A stretch of DNA of 64,000 bases from Mesostigma viride (taxonomy: Eukaryota; Streptophyta; Mesostigmatophyceae; Mesostigmatales; Mesostigmataceae): the NCBI GenBank assembly GCA_009746045.1, contig RPFO01001139.1:352742-416741 (forward strand), read 5' to 3'. The notes below the pieces were generated by a model. It did not search any database. It was not told the DNA's origin and saw nothing but the letters and a program-made list of their open reading frames with translations. Numbering within the stretch: the first letter of the stretch is position 1; every line of letters starts with the position of its first letter. The translations under genes were made by a program, and so were the position numbers. Positions 30,081 through 44,439 of the stretch are shown here, piece by piece.

Positions 30081-32717
30081 CTATGGCCTCGGCACTGGCG
30101 CCGGATTACGGTCGGCGCCGATCGACCGGGACGGATAATTTAATACCACAAGTGGCATGTTGCATCCGTGCAACATTGGAGACCGTACCGTTGGGGGCGT
30201 GCTGACAACGTTAGGGGGGCCGCCAGTACCCGGTGGTAGCGTTGCGTTGGCGTCCAGTAGCAGAGCGAGGTAGTTGCGACCAGGGATGCCGTTCGCCAGG
30301 TTCTCCAGCGCAGCCAAGAAGTCCTTGCGATCTTGTTCTGGGTGGCCGGAGTGGGGTGCGTAACCGACGCCCACCGTCAGGGCGTAGGTCGAGTGGCCCT
30401 CCACCGAATGGAAGGTGGCCACAAGGAGCCAAGCGTTGACCAGCTGGGTTTCGCCCATGTGTCCTACGGCGAGCGGGGAGCAGAGGAGACCGACGACGTC
30501 CCCGTTCCCGGTGCCGTCGCCGCCTCCGTAATAGAACCGCCAGCCGTCGATGTTGTCAGCAGCAAGCCGGGCAGTCGGTCCGCGGGCCGATGCAGTGCGC
30601 CTGTGTTCTTAGATTCCCAGGATGGCGATATTATTGTCGATGCAGACCCCAATAAGATTGGAGACTCGATGGCACTGATAGTCGTCACTGCGCAGGCAGT
30701 GACAGCGGTCAGCGTCGGGCTGGAGCGTGAGGGCGTTGAAGGTGGCGATGACCAAGGGCGCGCGTTGACCGAAAAGCGAGGTGCAGGCGGGGGTGGCCGG
30801 GGGCGGAGATGGAGCAGGGTGGTGATGGGCCGGGTGGGGGTGGAGGTGGTGGGGTAGGGGGGGCGGGTTGAGGACGTATGCTTTCAATCATCGTTTCGAT
30901 TCTTAATTAATCCTGCCAACGCGTTGAGGCGACGCCGACGGTTGGCTCGGGTGGCCAGGTAGAATGAGTCTGCGTCTGCACGCATAAGAAATGCGTGCAG
31001 TCTGAGGAGGTTTCGGAGGCGGCCGCGCGAGGCGGGGCGAACCTGGCTCACTGCCGACCCGTTGCTCTCTCTCCGACAGCCCGAGGGCTGCAAAGGCAAA
31101 GGGGCGGGAAGGGGAGTTAGGCAGATCCCACTGCTAGAGCCGCAGAGCCGCGGGGCCGCGAGCGTCGTCATTGATAGGAGAGAAGGGTTCGCAGCGCGGC
31201 CTCCGGCTCAGGTGCAAAGCGAACGAATTTATTAGGGGGACGGCCAAGCCTGGCAGCCATACCTGAGTTGAAGTTGCCCCGGCAGATCCCCACACGTGCT
31301 GGGGAGCAGGTGACCGTCGATGCCGGTGGCGATGGCGGTGACGGCGGGGGCCGAGCAGGGGGCTGGGGCGCTGGCACGGCGGTATCCATGGGGGTCGCCG
31401 TCATTGGAGGAAGGTCCTGGCCGTTAATGCGGACGATGAAGACGCCATTAAAGAGGCGGGCATAGATGCTGCACCGTAGTTGCGGGTTGGCCTGCTTGGC
31501 TGCCCGAGCCTCGTGGACCTCCGGCCGGTTCAGGGCGGCAGCCCGGGCCTCAAGCTCCAGCGCTCCGGGGTATAGTAATCGTCGATGCTCAGTTGGGTAT
31601 CGTGGAGGTTCCGGCGGGCCTTCTGCACCTGCAGTTTGTCCTCCTTGCGGTGGAATTCCACCAAGACAGGGGCGGTGGGGCCGCCGAGCCGGCGTGCCGT
31701 TTAAGGACGACGCTTTGGGCCACGCCGAGCTCTCCCAGGAAGGGGTCGCCCCGGAGGTAGGTGCCCAGGCGTGCATCGTTGACGTCAGCGAGGGGACGCC
31801 ACGTACCACAATACTGCATGAGCGAATGGGTTCGTGCATAGCATCCCGCGTGCTGGCCTTGACGGCTGTTTTGATTTCGTTGATGAGCTCCGTAGGGTTC
31901 TGAAGCGTGGCGGCATAGGTGGTCTTGGCAGGAGTTATGGAGGCGGCAGTTTGTTGCTTGAGCTGGTGGAGGAGCTGCTGCTGCTGCTGGAGTCCTGCTG
32001 CAATGTGGGTGATGGCGGAGTGGATGGAGGTGTCGGCGTGTGAGGAATGGGCGTGGTGGGTGGCGAGGTGGTTGTGGACAGGGTTGAGCGGGGCAGCGTT
32101 GAGGAGGGAGGGGAGGTGATCGAAGCAGGTACTGTATTGGCGACTTGCTCTGAGTTGGCAGTCATGTCGATGGCGGCAGCAACAGTGGGGTCGGCTCCCA
32201 GGTCCAGAGAGGCCATGACAAAGCGCTCAAGGGCGCTGTCAGAAAGACGGGAGCACGTCCACCAGACTGCGAGGCAGAGGTCGGTGTCGTCGGGGTTGTC
32301 GTGGAGAAAGTCCGACAGGTGGGTAACCTGTCGGTTGCAGTCCCGGATCTCGCACTTTTTCTCGGCAGCCAGGTGCAGGATGGTGAGGGCGGCAGCTCGG
32401 GACAGGTGCATGATGGCGTTAAGGCCTGGCCATTTGCCAGGTAAAAACGCGACAGCTTCCACATGGCTTCCACGCCAGAAAAAGGCCTCCTCGCGGGTAT
32501 CCATGGCAAGGTCCCTGTTTGGCGGAGCGGTGGAGTGGAGCGGCTGGATGCTGACAGTGGCATCCGGCATATCGTGCAAGGGCGTTTTCAATGATGCCAT
32601 GGCTTCATCAGCGAGTTGGTGCAGGGCAGCGGACGCTTGTGATTGTGGGGATGAGTCGTATTCCGCCATATCGAGCTGAAAAACAGCGATATTTGCTGGG
32701 CAGGGCGGTGCCGGCAT
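30081..32717 (-). mobile_element. EN-type LINE, 5' part (ORF1 plus endonuclease), broken
   Basis: Read on the minus strand from 32717, ORF1 begins with a Ser/Pro/Thr-rich segment and an Ala/Leu-rich domain. The RRM-like part follows at about 31840-31170 (SIVVRGVPSLT; GTYLRGDPFLGELGVAQSVV) in shifted frames. ORF2 begins near 30890 with an exonuclease-endonuclease-phosphatase-type fold (VIATFNALTLQP; NNIAILGI; LLLDANATLPPG). The copy stops at about 30150 without reverse transcriptase. The domain order is that of APE-type LINEs. Several frame breaks make it inactive. Confidence 0.65.
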
Positions 32718-32966
32718 CTTCGGAAATATTGAGCGATGGCTGCAGAAAATTATATCAGCGTGTTCGTCTTCAAAAGATCGACGAGTCTAATGCAACCCAC
32801 ACGATGAAATTTCATGGCAGAAGTCAAAAGTTATGAGCATTCTCGTATATTGCATTCCGTCACCGCATTTTCCGCATTGGACATCCTGCTTGCTGAGGAT
32901 ATGTCTTCCAAGTAATAGTCTAGAACATAATGGCACGCAAACGCGACACAGGTCTCGGCGCCATAG
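32718..32966. other. gap between the two EN-LINE fragments
   Basis: Unassigned AT-richer sequence between the ORF1 start and the reverse-transcriptase fragment. No motif seen. Confidence 0.35.
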
Positions 32967-33706
32967 GTCAGGATTGTCAGAATGACGACCTCGAAGAGGT
33001 CACGCTTGACGATCCGGGGTAGGGCGGGGTTGCTACACCAGCGGCAGTGGTCATGGAGTTGCCCCCACGCCATGCCGATCCGTGTCGTCAGGTCGTCCTC
33101 GCATGCAGTCGGGAAGCCAACTGCCGAGCAGCTGGAAGCGGCCTGCAGTAGGGTAGTTGACCTAGGTGTTGTCTAAGAGGCGGAGTGTGGGTGGGGGCCC
33201 TGCCATGCCGAGGGCCAGGGGAGCCGTTTTGGGGCTGATTTCTAGACCAACCGCCCGAGCCTCGAGCGCCAGGCAGTCCAGCCAAAGTTGGGCAGACTCC
33301 GGCTTCTCGACGAGCGTGATGTCGTCCGCATATATGAGGTCAGCTAGTAAATTCTGCTTGTTAGTCGGCCCCCTTTCCCCAAGCTCACGACTTCGTGATC
33401 GCTAGGCTACGGGCACGGCCTGCAATGCTAGCAAAGCGGGCACGTGCCTGGCGCATAACATGATCCACTACAGTAATAAACAGGTACGGCGACAGGACGC
33501 AACCCTGCCAGACGCCGGTCTGCCGTGGGCATGGCGGGGTAAAGCCGTGTTGAGTGCGCACAGAAGTGGTCGACCCCTCATACAGCATGCGGTCGATGAC
33601 GGTAATCAGGGGGGTGGGGACGTGAGCGCGAGCAAGGACAGCCCATAATAGAGCGTCCCAGAGGACAGAATCAAAACCCCGGAAATAAAAAACACCCATT
33701 TCCCCG
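32967..33706 (-). mobile_element. EN-type LINE reverse transcriptase fragment, copy in unit D2
   Basis: The minus strand encodes RT motif A (FRGFDSVLWDALLWAVLARA), then QTGVWQGCVLSPYLFITVVD (motif B), and downstream TILTYGAETC. It is about 95% like 60008-60740. It is frame-broken around the YADD region, which here reads LIYADDITLVEK only across interrupted frames. Both copies stop at the same point (CCCATTTCCCCG / CCCATCTCCCCGG) and pass into unit D. Confidence 0.7.
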
Positions 33707-36090
<2,384 letters not shown>

Positions 36091-36950
36091 TTACGGCATG
36101 GCTACATTCGTTTACGTGAGCAGGAGTGTTGTTGTTGTTGTTGTTGCCCACGGGCAGCAGCTCGGGCAGAGGTTGGAGAGGCTCGAGTGTTTGGAGTCTG
36201 GTTTATTAACGCGTTCCCTGAGTCCCCCCCTGGATACGCCGCTAGGGCAGTCTACGGCCTTGATTGGAGTAGCTCGCAACCAGGCGCGCGGCGATTACCC
36301 CGGTCTGATTCTGATCCGGGGGTGAGTTTTAAACTCGGGCCCTACAGTAATAGCCCTTGACCTGTCACCTTCACACCAACTTCATTAATGGAATCATGAG
36401 TATCAGCTGGATTCGCTGATACTCATGTCCCATTTCACCTCTCTGGTCCATAATTGGGTAATAACAAATAGGCCACTATAGATTCTCTGCTGCCCATGTG
36501 CGGCGTGGGACACAACAACAACAACAACAACAACAAATATACCCATTTCCCAAATATACCCATTAGGATTCGCTGATACTCATTTCCCCTCTCACCTCTT
36601 TGGTCCATAATTGGCTAATAAAATATACCCATTTCCCCGAAAAATATACCCATTTCCCCGAAAAAAAGTTTTAAACTCGGGGGTGAGTTAAATAAAATCA
36701 CCCGATCCTGACCCGATATAATACAATGGCATAACGTGACACCGACAACAAGTCAACGACCACGAGCCCCATTTCAGAAGACGGCCGCCACTCGCCAGTC
36801 GCCAGGCCAGCTCTGCTGCTCAAAGCTCATATACGGCTGGGAATCCATCAACAACACCAGAAGACGGCACCCCGACATCTTCGATAGTTGGAGGTAATTA
36901 AATATCGCGGTAACATGAATCCACGTGCGACATTATTTTATTACCGCAGA
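36091..36950. other. 860 bp of mixed repeat fragments, no gene
   Basis: Contains a short CAA run after GCGGCGTGGGA (36501-36536), repeated ATACCCATTTCCC motifs resembling the left edge of unit D (36538-36660), and a segment (36780-36850) with GCTCTGCTGCTCAAAGCTCAT that also occurs in unit D. It looks like rearranged unit D debris. Confidence 0.45.
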
Positions 36951-37048
36951 TCGTGAATGCAACACAATTACTGCACAGTGACATTTCCCGGCTCCGGCTG
37001 TCAGAGCCACATTCCCTCTGCATTTCTTCCTTCTTGGGGTCGCCGACA

Positions 37049-37687
37049 ATGCTGCAGGCCATAATATGGATGAGCCTGTATTTGATCCTGCAAATATTGG
37101 GTCCATGCGAAGGCCAAAGTCAAGATATGGCGATGCAAGAAGCATGGCGCACGTATTGCCGCTGTGCGTTTTTCCTGGACGAGAGCAAGCGTAAGCTCTC
37201 TCCAGCTTCGCTGTTTCAGCACGGAGGCTCCAACGAGGCAGAGATGATGGCGACCAAAGTTCTTGAGAGAATGGCGATACCCTCCGTTAAGGAACTTTGC
37301 GTCCGCGAATTCGCGAAAAATTCCGATCGCGAGGCAGAGAAATGCGCAGGGGTTTTCTCTGTTGATTATGATATAAATATGCCGACTCATACCTTAGACA
37401 TTATGACAAGCAGATTGATCAGTACGGACCTGTGTCGCAAAGGGTGGGTGTGGGTGACCCGGGAAGACGTGGTCCGGCTGCAATCGTGGCCCAATTACAC
37501 GATTCCTGGTCTTGTACGCTGCGACCGACCGGTTCCAAGGATACTGTGGTCCATCAAACCGTTGACCGAGGCGCCGAGCGGCTCTTCTCCCATGATGTCC
37601 AACCTGTTTCCGGGATGCAACTTCCTCTCAGGTGCGGGGCCAGGAATCACCGCTGCTCACTGGCACGAGGCTTGGCGGCTCAATTAA
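37049..37687 (+). CDS. putative secreted or membrane-anchored protein, 212 aa, copy 2
   Basis: Same length and start as the gene at 14277, with the same N-terminal hydrophobic segment. Differences are about five residues (SKRKLS, REFAKNS, DYDI, FLSGAG). The frame is kept intact in both copies despite flanking indels, which mildly favours a real product. Function unknown. Confidence 0.5.
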   Translation: MLQAIIWMSLYLILQILGPCEGQSQDMAMQEAWRTYCRCAFFLDESKRKLSPASLFQHGGSNEAEMMATKVLERMAIPSVKELCVREFAKNSDREAEKCAGVFSVDYDINMPTHTLDIMTSRLISTDLCRKGWVWVTREDVVRLQSWPNYTIPGLVRCDRPVPRILWSIKPLTEAPSGSSPMMSNLFPGCNFLSGAGPGITAAHWHEAWRLN

Positions 37688-38059
37688 TTGTGCTTATATA
37701 TAGGATATCTCACTTGTTATTTGTTGTATCTCACTTGTTTAAAGTAAATTTTTTTTTTTAATTATGTATGTAAAAATATATACTACCGATAATCATACAC
37801 ACAACAATGTTTTTTTTTTTTAATTTATTGTTTTTTTGTAAACTTGTATATACTATGTACAGTAGTACTTATAGGTAGTATACTACAGTAGTGTACGTAG
37901 TATATTTTTTAATGGCCTAGCATAGGTAGCTGTTCCCTGGCGACCACCTGCATGGGAACATAATATCAGACCCCTTACTGTCACCCACACCCACTTGCCG
38001 CCCACCATCTTGCCCAAACCCCACCTAATGCCCACCCACCATCATGCCCGTGACCCACC

Positions 38060-38400
38060 ATCTCGCCCTCCTGCCATTGCCCTCCTGCCATTGCCCACCT
38101 GCCATTGCCCACCTGCCATTGCCCACCTGCCATTGCCCACCTGCCATCGCCCACCTGCCATTGCCCACCTGCCATTGCCCACCTGCCATTGCCCACCTGC
38201 CATTGCCCACCTGCCATTGCCCACCTGCCATTGCCCACATGCCATTGCCCACCTGCCATCGCCCACCTGCCATTGCCCACCTGCCTCATTGCATGCCCAC
38301 CTGCTATGCATTGCCCACATGCCATGTATTGCCCACCTGCCTTTCAGACGTTGCCCACCTGCCTTTGCCCACCCAGGCCTTGTTGCCCAGCTGCCATTGC
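38060..38400 (+). repeat. 14-bp minisatellite upstream of the TTL exon, copy 2
   Basis: Same unit as at 15240 (CCCACCTGCCATTG), longer and more regular here, again ending just before the acceptor CCCGCAG. Copy number differs between the two paralogous loci. Confidence 0.88.
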
Positions 38401-38467
38401 CCACCTGCCTTGTCGCCCATCCATGGACTTGCGCCCCCATCCCCTCACCCAACTCGCCCGCCCGCAG

Positions 38468-40233
38468 ACAAGGGCTTGATGTGGGAGACCCTGGCAGGGT
38501 ACGCGCACCAGATGTCGCCGCGGTGCGCAGCCAACGTGGCCGGTGGCCTGCTGCCGTTCACCTACCGGCTGTACGACCAGCGGGAGTGCGAACACTTCTT
38601 CCGAACACACATGGCGCCCCAGAACAATGATGACGTGGTGTCATCGCGTGGTGGGGTTAAGGATGGGGAAGCTTGGGGTGGGGCCGCACAGGGGCCGGGG
38701 GGAATGGGGGGTGGGGAAGCCGGATGGAAGGCATCACCACAGGGCAGTCTCGCAGCAAGCAGTCAAGGGGAGGAGGGGGGTGAGGACGAGTGGTGGATCA
38801 TCAAGATGACCGACGCGCACGCGGGGCAAGGGACGCACATACTTGCACTATCCCCTGATAAAACGCCTCGCGCCCGAGGCAAGGACTGCCCTGCTTGCCA
38901 AGGGTTGCACATGATGTACGGCCCTCAGGGGGAGCGGTGCGCACAGATGGCGGCACAGGTACTTCCAGAGGGCACCCGGCGAACGCCACAGCAAAAGCTG
39001 CTTGGGATGCATGTGAAGCACGTGATGCAGAAGTACGTGCGTGACCCGTTGCTGATTGACGGGCGCAAGTTTCATGTTCGCATGTACGCGCTTGTGCTGA
39101 GCACGTCGCCGTTGGTTGTCGCGTGCACACGCCGCCACCTGGACAACTACGTGCTCATCACGCCGTACAACTACAACGCGAGAGACTGGACAGACCTGAA
39201 CGGGCACCTGACCAGCGGGCGCAAGGCTCCGACCAAGGGTGAAAATGGTGGCGAGAAGCAAGGGGCTGCTGCTGGCAAATGCGACGAGGGTTCCATGCTG
39301 GCGGAACATATAAAGCAAAACAGTTATGTGCGCCCACCGCGCATTTTCGAGGAGGGCTGGTGGACCCTCAATGAGTTGGACGAGTATTTATCGGTGGAGC
39401 GGGGGCTGGTCCCCAAGGGTTTCGTGAACGCCACGCTCATCCCCCGGTTCCAGCAAGCCATGGTGATGTCCTTCCGTGCAATGGAGGCGCGCATGGCCGC
39501 GGGGGGCAGCGACAGGTGGCGCGAGCGCGTGGCTGCAGCCTCTGCTGCCAATAGCAATAAAGCAGATGAGTTGAAAGCTGGCACTAGCCATTATGGCAGT
39601 AATAGCGGTGGTAGCGGTGGTGGTTGTGGGGATGCAGTGCCCACGAATGCTTCTGGTCATGCTGATGGAGGGGCGGGGGATCAAGGCCCTACCAACCGGC
39701 ACCACTACCAAATGTTCGCATTCGACTTCATGCTGGACTCGTCGCTAAACACGATCCTATTGGAGATAAACCTCAACCCGGGCGTTATGCTTATTGAGCG
39801 GGCAGCATATTTTACCGACCTGGCCACCCTGGCATGGAGACTGTTCGAGGCCAAGCGGGCAGGGCAGTGGCCTGTGGCACCGGAGGCATCCCCTGCAGCG
39901 CCTGGAGGTGCATTACAACCCACCACGGCCACAGATGCGGGGTCTTTGCCAGCAGCCTCTCCTGCCACGGTGGATGGTCAGTGTGGGGTAACTCCAGGCA
40001 TGGCCCCTTCTTCCATCTGTGGCATGCCTGTTGACGAGGCTCAAACGGGTGGCAGCACAACCCCTGGCTCACCGTCCACGGGCTCGCGTGTGCCCCGCAC
40101 CGGCACGTACGCAAGGGACATCCTTGACCTGACGCGTTACGAGGGTTTGGAGATGCTGATTGATGGTGACTGGGAACTCACAAACATGGAAGGCTGTAGT
40201 CAAACTATTCATCAATTAACAAAAAGCACATGA
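38468..40233 (+). CDS. tubulin-tyrosine-ligase-like protein, 3' exon, copy 2
   Basis: Same structure and length as 15616-17381: EWWIIKMTDAHAGQGTHI, QKYVRDPLLIDGRKFHVRMY, HLDNYVLI, FAFDFMLDSS, ILLEINLNPG. About 15 residues differ, including EINHNPGVGL to EINLNPGVML next to the catalytic Glu-x-Asn, while Glu and Asn are kept. By eye, replacement differences are about twice the silent ones, which suggests weak constraint since duplication. Exon start inferred as for copy 1. Confidence 0.78.
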
Positions 40234-41597
40234 CTGCAGTCATGTGGGTACAAAGAAGGAATCCTTCAAAGGTCGGACAAATATAATAAATATTTGCATA
40301 TTTACCCATATTTTGTTTATAAATATTGACTAGTTAGCTAGTGATACTAGAATATCGCGTAGGTCCGTGCGTAGTACTCCTGCGCACTTAGGTCTAGTGG
40401 TGAGTCATCTCCTATAGATTCAGCAATATCGGACATCGCGTTTTCCGCGTTTTCCGCGGCCCGGCACTGAACGCAAAGGTTTTCACCTTTGCGGAGTGTC
40501 TGATCAGAATATCGGACATATTGGCACCCCTCTCCGGTGAAGAGGTTTTTCGCAGTTGGGCTGTTTCGAAACGTTAAGTGAGATGCCTCCGGATCACGAG
40601 ACTCACACAGCCGCGAAATCATGCCAAAGGTCTATGTTCGATTCCTTGCTGGTAGCTTCTAGGCTTTCTTACTTTCTGTGTTTCGCGGAATCTCAGAATT
40701 GGGCAGCTAGCGTTTTCACGTTTGTTGCTTTCTGACGACAATGTAAGATCGGTTGATATTAGTTAGTTTCGGCTACGTCCTCTAGGTTTGTACGTCACAC
40801 TACAACCAGATTCCAGCCGTGGTCAACCTGCCTACTTCGGCGATACTAGAATATCGCGTAGGTCCGTGCGTAGTACTCCTGCGCACTTAGGTCTGGTGAG
40901 TCATCTTCTATAGATTCAGCAATATCGGACATATTGGCACCCCTCTCCGGTGAAGAGGTTTTTCGCAGTTGGGCTGTTTCGAAACGTTAAGTGAGATGCC
41001 TCCGGATCACGAGACTCACACAGCCGCGAAATCATGCCAAAGGTCCTATGTTCGATTCCTTGCTGGTAGCTTTTAGGCTTTCTTACTTTCTGTGTTTCGC
41101 GGAATCTCAGATTTGGGCAGCTAGCGTTTTCACGTGTTGCTTTCTGACGACAATTGAATAGTTAGCCCTCTAAATATTATTCTGATTTGGCACGCCGCAA
41201 AGGTGAAAACCATTTGCGTTCAGTGCCGGTCCGCGGAAAACGCGGAAAACGCGATCTGCAAATGAATCCGACCGGAATCGAACTTGGGACCTCTCGCACC
41301 AACTTTCGCTGACTATAGGACGGACGTCTCCGGATCCTAGGGCATCGCCAACTTACACATACAGTCATCCGCAAAAGTTTTCCTTTCCGGGGAGTGATGC
41401 AAGCCTTTCGGATTTGGTTGGTGCTAGATAAATCATTCGAGATCTGTGTGTGTAGGAGTACTACACACGTGAATATTATTTGCTGCGTTTGCCTAACTTG
41501 GGGGAAAATATGTAAATGTATTTATCATGGAATAATATTTATTTCTTGTGGACCGTGTACGAGTATATGAAGTGAGACAACTATATAGTGAGTATAT
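40234..41597. repeat. 3' flank of TTL copy 2 with repeat S in two tandem copies
   Basis: Matches 17382-18245 but with an extra block: the segment from GATACTAGAATATCGCG through repeat S occurs twice (about 40340-40745 and 40845-41155). Near 40437-40498 a CGCGTTTTCCGCGTTTTCCG segment is the reverse complement of the GCGGAAAACGCGGAAAAC segment at 41222-41252. Ends in AGTGAGTATATAT. No gene. Confidence 0.65.
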
Positions 41598-41662
41598 ATT
41601 AAAAATATAATTACTTACAGCAGAGTGAAATCACTCAAACCAAAGCAAACGCCCAGCTTTCG
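41598..41662 (-). mobile_element. LINE family B, 65-bp 3'-end copy in reverse orientation
   Basis: TTAAAAATATAATTACTTAC and the bases after it are the reverse complement of the family B 3' end. AGTGAGTATATAT precedes it (41586-41598) and recurs directly after it (41671-41683), giving a 13-bp target-site duplication. It is an extremely 5'-truncated insertion, opposite to all other copies. Confidence 0.8.
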
Positions 41663-41683
41663 CCCAGAGTGAGTATATATATC

Positions 41684-42405
41684 ACTACCTTGCCTGCATG
41701 GGGGGCCAACAGAATCAGAATTGGTATTTGTATTTGCACACTGTCCTCCTGACGGTGGTGCTCGCCATGATTCGGTCGGTTTTCCCCCACGCGAACATCC
41801 GGTCCGAGGATGCGGATGGCGCTGCCTTCTATTCCCCCAACCACCGGCCTGACATCGTGGTGCTGGACTTTGAGGGGGGTGGCCGGCATCTGCTTATTGA
41901 CGTTTCGGTGGCGCGGCCCTTGGCTCTTAGCCACGTGGCTGGGGCCTCCCTCACGGCAGGTTACACGGCGGACCGGGCGGAGCGGGCCAAGCTCCTGGCC
42001 TACGGCGACGTCGGGCACCATCGTGTGGTGCCCTTTGTCCTGGAGGAGTTTGGGGCCATGGGGCCCCTGACCTCCGCCTTCTTCAAGGAGTGTTGCCGGC
42101 TCCGGGAGGACCGGCTGGACCTGGAGGGCCAGCGGGCCCCATGGTCGGCGCGGACCTGGACGTCATATTGGCGTCAGCGCTTGTCGGTGGCGCTGACTCG
42201 GGCCATGGCGGACATCATGCTCCGCCGTACGCGGGCTGATTTTGCGGTGCAGCAGGGCTATTAGGTTCCTCCCGTTAGGCGTTTCCATTGGTCTTATCGT
42301 AGTATAGAGCTTTGACATGGCTCTGTATATAGGTTTATAGCTGGGCGTTTGCTTTGGTTTGAGTGATTTCACTCTGCTGTAAGTAATTATATTTTTAATA
42401 TATAT
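41684..42405 (+). mobile_element. LINE family B, 5'-truncated copy B3
   Basis: Begins CACTACCTTGCCTGC after the TATATAT and covers the zinc knuckle, RLE core and 3' UTR (TAG at 42264), ending TTTTTAATATATAT. The C-terminal 188 residues are open. It occupies the same AGTGAGTATATAT site as B1 in the paralogous locus, but with a different 5' truncation. Confidence 0.88.
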
Positions 42406-43499
42406 CGCTCCAGTTTTCTAGGCTGACATGATGAACCGACGGGGGTTCCTGAATTGAGACACGTTTTTTTCTCCATGCACAGCTGAAAAAACCTGCGCCG
42501 AGGTGCGGCACCGCGGCCTACGGTAGTGATTACTGTCTGCGACACGCCTGGGGCTGGCTGCATCTACCTGTCGGCCACTTGTGACCCGTGGGCTACACAG
42601 GCGACTTTGAATGCGGATTTCCCGTTACTTGTGGCTCCATCGCTCCAGTTTTCTAGGCTGACATGATGAACCGACGGGGGTTCCTGGATTGAGACACATT
42701 TTTTTAATTCTCCATGCACAGCTGAAAAAACCTGCGCCGAGGTGCGGCACCGCGGCCTACGGTAGTGATTACTGTCTGCGACACGCCCGGGGCTGGCTGC
42801 ATCTACCTGTACGTTGGCCACTTGTGACCCGTGGGCTACACAGGCGAATTTGAATGCGGATTTCCCGTTACTTGTGGCTCCATCGCTCCAGTTTTCTAGG
42901 CTGACATGATGAACCGACGGGGGTTCCTGGATTGAGACACATTTTTTTCTCCGTGCACAGCTGAAAAAACCTGCGCCGAGGTGCGGCACCGCGGCCTACG
43001 GTAGTGATTACTGTGTGCGACACGCCTGGGGCTGGCTGCATCTACCTGTTGGCCACTTGTGACGCGTGGGCTACACAGGCGAATTTGAATGCGGATTTCC
43101 CGTTACACTAGGAACTCAGATTCTGAGAATTTTCTCAAAACCCTCAATTTTCTCACCCTTTGTGAGAATTTTTTGAGAAAATTGAGAAAAATCTCAATTT
43201 CTTCCCGCAAACACTAGCAAAAAAATCTCACCAGGGTGAGATTTTGGTGAGAAAAAGGGGGTTTTGGTGAGATTGGGGTGAGAAAAAACCCTAAAGTGAG
43301 AAAAAAGGTGAGAATGGGTGAGAAAAAGTGAGAAAAAGTGAGAAAAGTGAGAAAAGTGAGAAATTTCTCACCAAGAGTATAACACAAGAAAAATCATGAG
43401 TCAAATTGGTGAGAAATTTCTCACCAAGAGTATAACACGAGAAAAATCATGAGCTTTATTTCATTAAGTCATTGATGTGAAAATAAACTCAGCACCACT

Positions 43500-44030
43500 A
43501 ATTAATTAATTACATGATTAATTAAACTCGTGCTCCCGTTGGGTCACGGAGCACCGAAGTGCTTTTAATCCCTGTGTGTGCACAACAGGAAGGGCACAGA
43601 CCCCCTTTCTCCTTCATGCCAAAGGCATGTCGCAGCTGCTATTGGACCCGATAAACGATCCGGCAATCTGTGGGTGCAATAAGACCCATGTGAGCATATC
43701 ATAACGGGTGCATGGGCAAGTAATCTGAGCATAGCCATGACGTAGCATGGTTGTACAAGGACTAAGCTAAGGCTATGGCTGGTTGTGTACCGTGTGTTAG
43801 CGGTGCACGTGACTAGGTATAGTGGCTCAGCTAGGCAAACATTCTAGGCATGGCTGCCATGGCGGCAGAGACTACCAATGATTACAAGCTAGGGCTATTC
43901 TAGCCCGCAGGGGGCGTCCACATCTTGTGGTTGATCATCAGGTCCCCGCCCCTCCAGTACACCTTGGGACGTCAGGATTGTTGATTCCCAGCACGTTGAA
44001 CGCGTTGTGTCAGCACAGCGATCCCCCCTG
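43500..44030 (-). mobile_element. LINE-like family X, 3' end copy X2
   Basis: Minus strand: a frame ending VYWRGGDLMINHKMWTPPAG (about 43970-43905) is followed by a 400-bp 3' UTR and a TTAATTAATTAA tail at 43500. The motif resembles the end of LINE ORF1 RNA-binding domains (W-R-G-x-x-L-M-I). It matches 57745-58220. Confidence 0.6.
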
Positions 44031-44067
44031 CATCCAAACAAAGGCACACCGATAACCAAGAAAAGAG

Positions 44068-44170
44068 TATGCAAATGTGTAGCCTTGTTCATTGAAATTA
44101 TGGCTGGCTTACGCAAAGAGCGACTGTAAGATGACCTATACAGTGGGGCCGGAAACAGCTTGCTTGATCA
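44068..44170. repeat. inverted pair inside the TIR element, left arm
   Basis: About 100 bp around GTAGCCTTGTTCATTGAAAT is roughly 85% similar to the reverse complement of 48000-48092. The arms bracket the two TTAA elements. Origin unknown. Confidence 0.6.
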
Positions 44171-44439
44171 GGGCGTGTTTTTCGAGCTTCACTGGCCGGG
44201 AGTGTCTAGTGGTGAGAACCATTGCTGCGATCGCTTTCCCACCATTTACGAGGAAATACCCGCAAATGAAAAACCACTGAAACGGTCTAGCTTGATTCAG
44301 TCATTAGATTAGCCACATGCCATCATGCATGTTTCCAAACGTCCAAGAACTGCACACGGTGCAAATGCAAAAATCCGGAGGACACGACCTCATTGCTTCA
44401 TATTTGTATGCAGAAGAATAAAAAAGTAACATGCATTAA

